Below are positions 1 through 6,991 of a DNA stretch of 8,443 bases, piece by piece. The translations under genes were made by a program, and so were the position numbers. Below the pieces are notes generated by a model that saw nothing but the letters and a program-made list of their open reading frames with translations, did no database searches and was not told where the DNA came from. Numbering within the stretch: position 1 is the first letter of the stretch; the number at the start of each line of letters is the position of its first letter. The stretch is from the NCBI GenBank assembly GCA_913058195.1, contig CAJXPP010000084.1, forward strand, positions 1-8,443, written 5' to 3'. The stretch is from an uncultured Gammaproteobacteria bacterium (lineage in GTDB: Bacteria; Pseudomonadota; Gammaproteobacteria; Nitrosococcales; Methylophagaceae).

Positions 1-34
1 ATCGTCGGCAGCGTCAGATGTGTATAAGAGACAG
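1..34 (+). other. Untrimmed Illumina Nextera Read 1 adapter (left end)
   Basis: Positions 2-34 are exactly the Nextera transposase Read 1 adapter. It ends in the 19-base Tn5 mosaic end AGATGTGTATAAGAGACAG at 16-34. The single base before it (A) agrees with the last base of the i5 index that can be read at the other end of the window. This is library sequence, not genome. It is the inverse complement of 8399-8431, so the window has a spurious 33-base terminal inverted repeat. Confidence 0.98.
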
Positions 35-1467
35 GACATGAAGTTACTGAAGTGGCAGATTATACTGGTTTTCCTGAAATGATGGATGGCCGCATCAAAA
101 CATTGCACCCTAAAATTCACGGTGGTTTATTAGGCCGTCGCGGTACTGATGAAGCAATTATGGCTGAACATAATATTGACCCTATCGATTTAGTAGTGGT
201 GAATCTTTATCCCTTTGAAGCAACTATTGCTCGTGATGATTGCACACTTGCAATGGCGGTTGAAAATATCGATATCGGTGGGCCAACGATGTTACGTGCA
301 GCTGCAAAAAACCATGCCTCAGTAACAGTATTGATTGATCCTACTGATTACAGCCGTGTGATCGAACAGCTGGAAGCGAATGGCGGCGTTGATGATGCAA
401 CACGTTTTGATCTTGCCATTAAGACATTTGAACATACAGCCCATTATGATGGCGCTATTGCTAACTATTTCGGCACATTGACTGAAGGTGAAGACAAGGT
501 AAACTTCCCTCGCACCTTTAATAGTCAATTCCATAAAACACAAGAAATGCGTTACGGCGAAAATCCTCATCAAAAAGCAGCCTTCTACACTGAAGCACAA
601 CTTGAATCGGGCACAATCAGTGCTGCAGTTCAGATTCAAGGTAAAGAGTTGTCATACAATAATATCGCCGATACTGATGCCGCTTTAGAATGTGTAAAAG
701 CCTTCCCTGAATCTCCAGCCTGTGTGATTGTGAAGCATGCTAACCCTTGTGGTGTTGCAACAGCTGATGATTTATTAACAGCCTATGATTTAGCCTATCA
801 AACTGACACAACCTCTGCATTTGGTGGCATTATCGCCTTTAATAGAGAATTGGATGCAAAAACGGCCCAAGCAATCGTTGATCGCCAATTTGTTGAGGTC
901 ATTATTGCTCCCGCTATTAGTGATGAAGCAAAACTCGTGGTTAGCAGCAAGAAAAACGTTCGTCTGCTTTGCTGCGGTGCTTTCCCTGAACAGCCTGCTG
1001 TCGGTCTAGACTATAAGCGTGTAACGGGCGGCTTATTAGTGCAGGATCGTGATAGTGCTTTAGTCACTCAGGATGAATTAAAAGTTGTTACTAAAAAAGC
1101 GCCTACACAAGAACAAATGTTAGATTTGCTATTTGCGTGGCGTGTCGCTAAATTTGTTAAATCAAATGCTATTGTTTATGTCAACAAACAACAAACAGTA
1201 GGCATTGGCGCCGGTCAAATGAGTCGCGTGGTCAGTAGTCGAATTGCTGGTATTAAAGCTGAAGATGCTGGTTTAACCGTACCGGGTGCCGTTATGGCGT
1301 CAGATGCCTTCTTCCCATTCCGCGATGGTTTGGATGCAGCAGCTGAAGCAGGCATTAGTGCAGTAATACAACCAGGAGGCTCAATGCGTGATGATGAAGT
1401 TATTGCAGCTGCTGACGAACATGGGATTGCAATGGTATTTACTGGCATGCGTCATTTCCGCCATTAA
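35..1467 (+). CDS. purH: Bifunctional AICAR transformylase / IMP cyclohydrolase PurH, 5'-truncated
   Basis: PurH catalyses the last two steps of de novo purine synthesis in the cytoplasm: formylation of AICAR with 10-formyl-THF, then ring closure to IMP. The frame is open from the adapter junction, starting HEVTEVADYTGF from position 37. The GTG at 52 is therefore an internal valine codon and not a start. By comparison with E. coli PurH (529 aa) about 48 N-terminal residues are missing, and 476 remain. The N-terminal MGS-like cyclohydrolase domain shows KTLHPK (visible residues 21-26) and NIDIGGPTM. The transformylase domain shows RYGENPHQ (about 172-179), SYNNIADTDAALE, the catalytic Lys-His pair of KHANPCG (codons 733-738), TSAFGGIIAFNREL, GIGAGQMSRV and ASDAFFPFRDG. 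The C-terminus MRHFRH is the typical ending. The truncation is caused by the contig end, not by mutation. In many gammaproteobacteria purD follows purH, but here a CyaA-like gene does. Confidence 0.98.
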
Positions 1468-1496
1468 TATTTCAACTATTTTAAAAAGATCTCCGA

Positions 1497-4139
1497 ATGG
1501 ATGAGTCACCAGTCCTAACGCTTTTTCAAACCCATAACCGCACACGGATTGAGCGGTTTATTGAAATAGCACCCTCTAAAAAACAAGTCTTTTTCCAATT
1601 ATTACCGCTGTTATTGCATACTAATGATCCGGCGATGCCTGGCTTTATTGTAAATGCCCCACAAGGAATAGCAGATTACCAGCCAAGTTCACGTGCATTA
1701 AGTGTTGCTAAGATCTTTCAGCGATCATTCACCTATAAACAGCATTCATACCTTGATTTTCCATTACAAGGTCTTTACTTAATAAATGACTACGGGTCTA
1801 TTTATTATCCTGCCGACCCTGAGTTTGACTTATTGGTGGTCCATTCTAATAAAGTACCTGAACAACAAATCCAGCTTCTCGAACAAAAACTAAAAAGCAT
1901 TGTTGAGTGGGCGAAAACGTTTGATATTAAGCTCTCTTATCATTTAATAAATGAAGACTCAACAATAAGTAAGCCTTTGCCCAGCGATTATTTAGACCGC
2001 CTTTATTGCAATGGGCTAATTTTAGCTGGTAGCGTCCCCCTATGGTGGCTTATCCCTCCGGAACAAGATAACCCAGAAGAATATCGGCAAGCAGCACAGA
2101 AGGTATTATCTTCTCGGCCGGTTTCGGTCAATGTCATAGACTTTGGTCCAGTAAATACTCGCTCTGCTGACACTCTTTTCCAAGAGGGTTACCGACACAG
2201 TATCAATGCAATGAAAAATGGCCTACCGGCATTTTTAGATCTACTTTATCAACGAACCATCATTGACCAATACCCCAATGTTCCTAAGCTCTCATCTAGC
2301 TATAAGCAACAGGTTTATGGGCTAGAAGAAGATACCTTCCGATGTGATCCAAATGTTTTAAAGAGCCTTTATTTAGCTGGGCAACTGCCTGAGTCATTAC
2401 TTGGCCTGGTAAGAAGTTCACTGTATTTACTGAGTGATGAAAAGCTTACTTTTGATATAAAAAGCCCGCCTCACCCATGGCGTCGACAAGCGCTGGCTTC
2501 ATTACCTACTTCATGGCAGTGGTCTCACTATAATATTAAAGCGCTCGATCATCGCTATAAGGCAAATTTTAGAGAGCGACTTAAAGAATTTAATCAATCT
2601 GGTCTACTGGCAAGTAAATTTAATAATTTATTAATTTCGTTTGCTAAGCAACATCAACTTGATGTGAAAAATCAACAGCAGACACTGACGTCACTTTACC
2701 GTGAACTTTTCGATAGCTCACCCGATATCATTTCAGCGCTTCCTAAGAATCTACTACCAGAAGAAGGAGAAGAGTTTCTTTTTCTTGAGCGAGCAGGTTC
2801 AAAGTTGAAATGGAATATTTATGAGCAAGATAATACTAGCTCACGAGAAATTTCTCCCTTATACAGTCATCATTCATTAATTAGAGCGCTTGCATGGGCT
2901 GTTTGTAATAAATTATTAACCAAAACTAGCCGTATTCGAGTCACAGATAAATCTCGTGAAGTATCTACATCACAGTGTTTATCTATCATTGAATACTTAT
3001 TAAAGTCTTCTATCGCTCAGGCCCATACTGTAAATGTAGAGCAGCAAGAGACTTTAGTTTCATGGCATTTATTTGCCAATACCGAAACGACGCCTAAAGA
3101 AGCATTTAAACGGCAAGATCTTAATTTAGCACTGAGACAACAAGATGCTTTTAATTATGGCTTCCAGCGTACCAGCATAATTAAAACTTTAGAATGTTTA
3201 GCATTAAGCACACATGGCCAGTGTCACTATTTTGAGTATGATGGCGCAAGTGCTATTGCTGAAATGCTAAGCACCTTAGTCAGGTGGAAGCCAGCAGATA
3301 TTACCGCTAAAAATATCGATAGCTGGTGTCATACACCTAATCTTGGCACCAAGATTTCTCAACGCTTAACACGCGTCTGTAAACAGTTATTAAACCATTA
3401 CCGTAATTACCCTAGCAACGGAAATTATATTGTAGAGTTATCTGAACGTCTCTATAAGATACAGTGGCATGAAGATGGTTCTGACTATATCAGAGCAAGC
3501 AAACAACAGAATATTGATTTTTTATTAGCTGAAAACAGGACGCACTTTTCGGCAACAACTGTTGACCCACTCTTTGATAATGAAGGTCTTTACACTCTAC
3601 TGCTTAAACAACAGTCTGAAAAGTCTATAAGCCTATTTTTATACAAAGATACCAAACAAATTACTGTTTATATTACTGATGAGGTCGGCAGTGTTTATCG
3701 CTATTCTTTTTCTAAGATGAAACAACAAACGATTGTGAGTCACCTTCGCCAGTTTTTTACTAAAAGTCTGCTTGAAGAATCAGAGATTCAACTGTCTTTT
3801 TCCCAATTAGAGTATAAAAATGGATTATGGTCAGCATCTGAGTTTTCAGACATTTCACCAGAAAATAAAACAGCATACTTACCGATAAAAATAGAACTTG
3901 ATGATCCCACCGCACCTTTAACATGTGTAATACATTGCGGCTCAACCGTAGTAAAAGGCTCAATAAATAATCCGGCCTTATTTAAAAAGGTGCAAGACTT
4001 AGTGCTAAAACTAAGAAGTGGCAATAATAAATACCCGCTTTATATCAATGAGTTATCCTTTACAAAACAACAAGACATTAAATCTAGACAATATGTCACA
4101 CAAAAACAACAGCTAGAAACCTTATTAAATAATGACTAA
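1497..4139 (+). CDS. Class I (CyaA-type) adenylate cyclase homologue with degenerate active site
   Basis: This 880-residue protein aligns by eye along its length with class I adenylate cyclase (E. coli CyaA, 848 aa). Family landmarks are LLPLLLHTNDPAMPGF (35-50), the segment from G92 to H116 that aligns without a gap to the E. coli nucleotidyltransferase motif, LINED (150-154), DFGPVNTRSADTLFQEGY, HPWRRQAL with a following long helical region, LIRALAWAVCNKLL, and a C-terminal YPLYINELSF resembling the end of Pseudomonas CyaA. Family enzymes make cAMP from ATP in the cytoplasm, feeding CRP. Here the catalytic signature is altered: the MGSTSS of E. coli reads INDYGS and SDLDIW reads PEFDLL. The conserved stretch with CGS(T/S)QH is deleted. 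One acidic residue pair (E109, D111) could still bind metal. The ATG at 1497 gives the expected family N-terminus; only a weak purine-rich stretch precedes it, 29 bases after purH. The reading frame is intact over 2.6 kb, so the gene is probably maintained. Homology is sure, but cyclase activity is doubtful. Confidence 0.88.
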   Translation: MDESPVLTLFQTHNRTRIERFIEIAPSKKQVFFQLLPLLLHTNDPAMPGFIVNAPQGIADYQPSSRALSVAKIFQRSFTYKQHSYLDFPLQGLYLINDYGSIYYPADPEFDLLVVHSNKVPEQQIQLLEQKLKSIVEWAKTFDIKLSYHLINEDSTISKPLPSDYLDRLYCNGLILAGSVPLWWLIPPEQDNPEEYRQAAQKVLSSRPVSVNVIDFGPVNTRSADTLFQEGYRHSINAMKNGLPAFLDLLYQRTIIDQYPNVPKLSSSYKQQVYGLEEDTFRCDPNVLKSLYLAGQLPESLLGLVRSSLYLLSDEKLTFDIKSPPHPWRRQALASLPTSWQWSHYNIKALDHRYKANFRERLKEFNQSGLLASKFNNLLISFAKQHQLDVKNQQQTLTSLYRELFDSSPDIISALPKNLLPEEGEEFLFLERAGSKLKWNIYEQDNTSSREISPLYSHHSLIRALAWAVCNKLLTKTSRIRVTDKSREVSTSQCLSIIEYLLKSSIAQAHTVNVEQQETLVSWHLFANTETTPKEAFKRQDLNLALRQQDAFNYGFQRTSIIKTLECLALSTHGQCHYFEYDGASAIAEMLSTLVRWKPADITAKNIDSWCHTPNLGTKISQRLTRVCKQLLNHYRNYPSNGNYIVELSERLYKIQWHEDGSDYIRASKQQNIDFLLAENRTHFSATTVDPLFDNEGLYTLLLKQQSEKSISLFLYKDTKQITVYITDEVGSVYRYSFSKMKQQTIVSHLRQFFTKSLLEESEIQLSFSQLEYKNGLWSASEFSDISPENKTAYLPIKIELDDPTAPLTCVIHCGSTVVKGSINNPALFKKVQDLVLKLRSGNNKYPLYINELSFTKQQDIKSRQYVTQKQQLETLLNND

Positions 4140-4204
4140 TCCTTTCGCTTTCAGCATAGCTCTTTTATTATGTGGAATTAAATAACACTATCTAGAGAAC
4201 ACTC

Positions 4205-5233
4205 ATGATCAAAGTTGGTATTGTTGGCGGAACAGGTTACACCGGGGTCGAATTGTTGAGGCTTTTGGCACATCACCCTGAAGTCAGCTTACAAGTAATC
4301 ACATCGCGTAGCGAAGCAGGAATGGCTGTTAGTGAGTTATTTCCTAATCTTCGTGGCCATGTTGATCTGGTCTTTTCTGAACCCAATGTCGAACAATTAG
4401 CAGCGTGTGACCTTGTATTCTTTGCGACACCGCATACTGTCGCCATGGCTTTAGTACCTGACTTAATTGCCCGAGGAACACGCGTTATAGATCTGTCTGC
4501 TGATTTTCGTCTAAAAGATGCAGTCGAATGGGAGCAATGGTACAGCACGCCTCATACTTGTCCAGAATTGCTCAAACAAGCAGTGTACGGCCTTCCTGAA
4601 CTAAATCGTGAACAGATTAAAAGTGCACAATTAGTCGCGGCACCCGGCTGTTATCCAACGGCTACCCAACTTGGGTTTTTGCCTTTATTGGAGAGTGGAG
4701 CCATCGATCCAAGCCTTCTTATTGCTGATGCTAAATCAGGTGTGAGTGGCGCTGGTCGTAAAGCTTCTGTGGGTGCTCTATTAGCTGAATCATCTGAAAA
4801 TATGAAAGCATATGCAGTTGCAGGTCATCGACACCTACCTGAGATAAAGCAAGGTTTGAATATTGTTAGCAAGCAGCCCGTGAACCTAACTTTCGTCCCA
4901 CATTTGACCCCAATGATCAGAGGCATTCATGCCACCCTATACGGGCAGCTTACTGCTGATATTGACTTACAGTCTCTATTTGAACAACGTTATGCTAATG
5001 AACCCTTTGTTGATGTGCTTCCGGCAGGTTCCCACCCTGAAACACGCAGCGTGCGCGGTGCTAATGTATGCAGAATAGCAGTCCATCAGCCGCAAGGAGG
5101 CAATACTGTTGTTGTGTTGTCAGTTATTGATAACTTGGTAAAAGGTGCTTCAGGTCAAGCCATTCAAAATATGAATATAATGTTTGGTTTTGAAGAGACT
5201 CTCGCTATCAATACAATTGCCACATTGCCTTAA
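4205..5233 (+). CDS. argC: N-acetyl-gamma-glutamyl-phosphate reductase ArgC
   Basis: ArgC reduces N-acetyl-glutamyl-5-phosphate to the semialdehyde with NADPH, the third step of arginine synthesis in the cytoplasm. The 342 residues match the usual long-type ArgC length. The N-terminal Rossmann motif GGTGYTGVELLRLL begins at residue 8. DLVFFATPH (69-77) and DLSADFRL (96-103) are family segments. The active-site signature AAPGCYPTA carries the catalytic Cys149 (codon 4649-4651). KSGVSGAGRK follows, and GHRHLPEI contains the conserved His210. The C-terminal PHLTPMIRGIHAT and DNLVKGASGQAIQNMN are also typical. The ATG at 4205 gives the canonical MIKVGIVGGTGYTG start. The Shine-Dalgarno is weak (AGAGAA about 5 bases before the ATG). 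A 65-base spacer separates it from the CyaA homologue, and the next gene begins 7 bases after its stop. I saw no convincing ArgR box upstream. Confidence 0.97.
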   Translation: MIKVGIVGGTGYTGVELLRLLAHHPEVSLQVITSRSEAGMAVSELFPNLRGHVDLVFSEPNVEQLAACDLVFFATPHTVAMALVPDLIARGTRVIDLSADFRLKDAVEWEQWYSTPHTCPELLKQAVYGLPELNREQIKSAQLVAAPGCYPTATQLGFLPLLESGAIDPSLLIADAKSGVSGAGRKASVGALLAESSENMKAYAVAGHRHLPEIKQGLNIVSKQPVNLTFVPHLTPMIRGIHATLYGQLTADIDLQSLFEQRYANEPFVDVLPAGSHPETRSVRGANVCRIAVHQPQGGNTVVVLSVIDNLVKGASGQAIQNMNIMFGFEETLAINTIATLP

Positions 5234-5240
5234 TTAGCTC

Positions 5241-5909
5241 ATGCCATATTCAAAAAAACATATTATCGAACAACCAAGACCCTATCTTAGGCTGATCATT
5301 TTTTCTTTAGTGGTAGCAATTATAGTTGCAGTTCAGTGGTATCTTCACCACGAAAAAGCGCTACAACTCCAGCAAAATATTACTAGCCTACAACAACAGC
5401 TCGAGCAGCTTACTGATAAATATAGCCTCCTTATTAAAGATTCTCCTCAGAATAAGTCTGATCTTGCTATAGAAAAAGCAACCAATCAACAGCTTCAGTT
5501 AAGACTTGATGAATTACATGAACAAGTGCATGAACAGACTAAAGATATTATGTTTTATCAGTCTATCACTCAGGGCAATAATTCAAGTAAACTTCAATTT
5601 CGTGAGCTAAATTTACGTATAGATGAAAATGAACCTGATACGATTCGCTATCGCTTAGTGATCACTCAAGGTAAAAAAATTACCAGCCCCATTACAGGTA
5701 CTATCAATATGATAGTTAATACTGAAACAAACGGTACTAAATTCCAGCATGCATTAGACGTACATAAATTAAATTTACGCCATGTCCAAGTCATTGAAGG
5801 TCAGATTAAATTAGAAAATGATGTCCAGCCTAAAACAATATCTATCGACTTAATACAGAAGAATAAAATAACGCTCTCTAAGACTTTTAATTGGAAACTA
5901 GCCAATTAA
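5241..5909 (+). CDS. Membrane-anchored coiled-coil protein (DUF6776-like), bactofilin neighbour
   Basis: This 222-residue protein has no recognised enzymatic motif. Residues 1-15 are basic and polar. A single hydrophobic helix spans about 16-35 (LRLIIFSLVVAIIVAVQWYL). Residues about 37-105 are rich in Gln, Leu, Glu and Lys with heptad-like spacing and should form a coiled coil. Residues about 115-222 look beta-rich, with alternating hydrophobics. The basic N-terminus and uncleaved anchor suggest an N-in inner-membrane protein with the coiled coil and C-terminal domain in the periplasm. Size, layout and position between argC and a bactofilin gene match the family I recall as DUF6776 (Pseudomonas PA0663). 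It starts 7 bases after argC with no evident Shine-Dalgarno, which suggests translational coupling. A role with the bactofilin in envelope organisation is inferred from the neighbourhood only. Confidence 0.85.
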   Translation: MPYSKKHIIEQPRPYLRLIIFSLVVAIIVAVQWYLHHEKALQLQQNITSLQQQLEQLTDKYSLLIKDSPQNKSDLAIEKATNQQLQLRLDELHEQVHEQTKDIMFYQSITQGNNSSKLQFRELNLRIDENEPDTIRYRLVITQGKKITSPITGTINMIVNTETNGTKFQHALDVHKLNLRHVQVIEGQIKLENDVQPKTISIDLIQKNKITLSKTFNWKLAN

Positions 5910-5925
5910 ACAATAAATTAACAAT

Positions 5926-5930
5926 AGGTG
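5926..5930 (+). promoter_or_regulatory. Ribosome binding site deciding the bactofilin start
   Basis: AGGTG lies 8 bases before the ATG at 5939. This favours that start over an in-frame TTG at 5891, which would overlap the upstream gene and add 16 residues not seen in bactofilins. Confidence 0.7.
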
Positions 5931-5938
5931 CCTGCCTC

Positions 5939-6382
5939 ATGTTCAGCAAAAATAAGCGTAAAAAAAACTCCACTCGCCTAGACACTTTAATTGGCCAAAA
6001 TACCCATATTACCGGTGATCTTAACTTTAACGGCGGTCTGAAAATTGACGGTAGCATCACTGGTAATATTTTTGCAGCCAGTGACTCAGAGTCAGTTCTC
6101 ACATTGAGTCATGAAGGTCATATTGAAGGCGATCTTAAAGTGCCCAACCTCCTCATCAACGGCACTATTACTGGTAACGTCTATGCCTCTCAGCATGTTG
6201 AGCTCGCCTCTAAAGCAAAAGTCACAGGCAACGTTTATTACCTTATGCTTGAAATGGCTATGGGCGCTGAAGTTAATGGCCAATTAATTCGCATGACGGA
6301 AGAAAATAGTGACATTCTTGATTTAGAGCATGAAACTGTTGCAGGCACGGATGAAGCGAGCCTTAGATTACCACCAGAATAA
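5939..6382 (+). CDS. Bactofilin (polymer-forming cytoskeletal protein)
   Basis: Bactofilins self-assemble without nucleotide into filaments beneath the inner membrane and act as scaffolds for cell-wall or morphogenesis proteins. The 147-residue product has the standard layout: a short basic N-terminus (MFSKNKRKKN), the diagnostic entry TLIGQNTHITGDLNFNGGLK (16-35) and DGSITGNI (37-44). Successive beta-helix turns then carry G-x-I/V/L-x-G-D/N patterns (HIEGDLKV, LLINGTITGNVYA, KAKVTGNVYY, AEVNGQLI). An acidic disordered tail of about 27 residues ends the protein. The N-terminal MFSK resembles the membrane-targeting peptide I recall from Caulobacter BacA, which also supports the ATG at 5939. 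The gene begins 29 bases after the membrane coiled-coil gene and is probably co-transcribed with it and argC. No hairpin terminator is visible after it. Confidence 0.95.
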   Translation: MFSKNKRKKNSTRLDTLIGQNTHITGDLNFNGGLKIDGSITGNIFAASDSESVLTLSHEGHIEGDLKVPNLLINGTITGNVYASQHVELASKAKVTGNVYYLMLEMAMGAEVNGQLIRMTEENSDILDLEHETVAGTDEASLRLPPE

Positions 6383-6405
6383 AATAGGCCTTCTTTTTAT
6401 CACTA

Positions 6406-6430
6406 ATACTTGACTAAATTACTCAGTCTT
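6406..6430 (+). promoter_or_regulatory. Predicted IscR type 1 operator upstream of erpA
   Basis: The 25-base stretch matches the E. coli type 1 IscR consensus (as I recall it) at 21 of 25 positions. The left half ATACTTGACT and the centre AAATTA match fully. Mismatches are at 6422 and 6427-6429 in the right half. It covers the -35 box of the erpA promoter. In E. coli, [2Fe-2S]-IscR represses erpA through a site of this type, so Fe-S sufficiency would be expected to lower transcription here too. The site is predicted only; iscR itself is not in this window. Confidence 0.72.
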
Positions 6431-6437
6431 GGATAAT
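6410..6437 (+). promoter_or_regulatory. Sigma70 promoter of erpA
   Basis: A -35 box TTGACT (6410-6415) is separated by 16 bases from a -10 box GATAAT (6432-6437). Each differs from consensus at one position. Transcription would start near 6444, giving a leader of about 25 bases before the erpA ATG. The overlap with the predicted IscR site supports a real regulated promoter. Confidence 0.75.
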
Positions 6438-6458
6438 GTTGGGTTAACATTCAATTTT

Positions 6459-6462
6459 GGAG
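6459..6462 (+). promoter_or_regulatory. Ribosome binding site deciding the erpA start
   Basis: GGAG stands 6 bases before the ATG at 6469. The in-frame TTG at 6457 would overlap this site and add MEFT, which ErpA proteins lack, so translation most likely starts at 6469. Confidence 0.8.
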
Positions 6463-6468
6463 TTCACT

Positions 6469-6810
6469 ATGAGTGAAATACCTAGTCCAGTTAATTTTAC
6501 CGATGCGGCAGCGACAAAAGTTAGCACGCTAATCGAAGAAGAAGGCAACGACCAACTTAAATTACGCGTATTCATCACTGGTGGTGGTTGCTCTGGCTTT
6601 CAATATGGTTTTACCTTTGAAGAAGAAATTAATGAAGGTGACACTCAAGTTGAAAAAGCGGGTGTAATGTTATTAATTGACCCTGCTAGCTACCAATACC
6701 TTGTAGGCGCTGAAATTGATTACACCGACGGTATTGAAGGCGCACAGTTTGTAATTCGTAACCCTAATGCAACCACTACTTGTGGTTGTGGTTCTTCTTT
6801 TTCAATTTAA
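6469..6810 (+). CDS. erpA: Iron-sulfur cluster insertion protein ErpA (A-type carrier)
   Basis: ErpA is an A-type carrier that receives Fe-S clusters from the assembly machinery and delivers them to apo-enzymes such as IspG/IspH and respiratory proteins. The 113 residues (E. coli has 114) are near-identical in pattern to E. coli ErpA: FTDAAATKV, LKLRVFITGGGCSGFQYGF, DYTDGIEGAQF and the C-terminus NPNATTTCGCGSSFSI. The three cluster ligands are Cys41, Cys105 and Cys107. NEGDTQVEK and the QYLVG segment favour ErpA over IscA or SufA. The gene stands alone between its own promoter and an intrinsic terminator. Its place after argC, the coiled-coil gene and the bactofilin gene follows the Pseudomonas order as I recall it. 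Confidence 0.98.
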   Translation: MSEIPSPVNFTDAAATKVSTLIEEEGNDQLKLRVFITGGGCSGFQYGFTFEEEINEGDTQVEKAGVMLLIDPASYQYLVGAEIDYTDGIEGAQFVIRNPNATTTCGCGSSFSI

Positions 6811-6874
6811 TCATTGAAGCAATTAATTAGTGCGAGTTGTCTAAGCTAGCTCCCTAATAGTAAAATGACTTTAT

Positions 6875-6900
6875 AAATGCCGACTACTTGTCGGCATTTT
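6875..6900 (+). terminator. Rho-independent terminator after erpA
   Basis: AAATGCCGAC and GTCGGCATTT form a perfect 10-bp stem around a 5-base loop (TACTT), running into TTTT. It lies 64 bases after the erpA stop. The U-tract is short, since most of its T residues belong to the stem, but stem quality is high. The A-run on the 5' side would also let it work weakly on the other strand. Confidence 0.85.
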
Positions 6901-6943
6901 AGATCTAAGCGCCTGTTCCTGAAAATAGCCACTCCTCTCTATG

Positions 6944-6952
6944 TGCTATAGT
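6944..6952 (+). promoter_or_regulatory. Possible extended -10 promoter of the GGDEF gene
   Basis: TGC followed by TATAGT fits an extended -10 element (TGN-TATAAT with one mismatch). The base stretch 17 before it (AATAGC) is not a good -35. The start would fall about 33 bases before the ATG at 6992 and after the erpA terminator, where a promoter is needed. Confidence 0.5.
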
Positions 6953-6991
6953 AAAAGCTACCTTTCGATGGCTAGCGCGCATAGATAAAAT

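Noticed and set aside
52..54. GTG at 52 as the purH start codon
   Set aside because: The frame is open upstream to the adapter and encodes HEVTE, which matches PurH. The true start is off the contig.
319..639. Minus-strand open frames inside purH, the cyaA-like gene, argC and the bactofilin gene
   Set aside because: They are shadows of well-supported plus-strand genes. Their translations show no family motif and they lack ribosome binding sites.
4140..4204. ArgR box and promoter before argC
   Set aside because: TATTAT at 4166-4171 has no acceptable -35, and no pair of ATTCA/TGAAT half-sites at ARG-box spacing is present.
5891..5938. Longer bactofilin start at TTG 5891
   Set aside because: It would overlap the previous gene, lacks a ribosome binding site, and adds residues untypical of bactofilins. 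ATG 5939 has AGGTG at good spacing.
6380..6402. Possible terminator after the bactofilin gene (ATAAAATAGGCCTTCTTTTTAT)
   Set aside because: The complementary arms meet with no loop once GGCC pairs, and the stem needs a bulge. It is not a credible hairpin.
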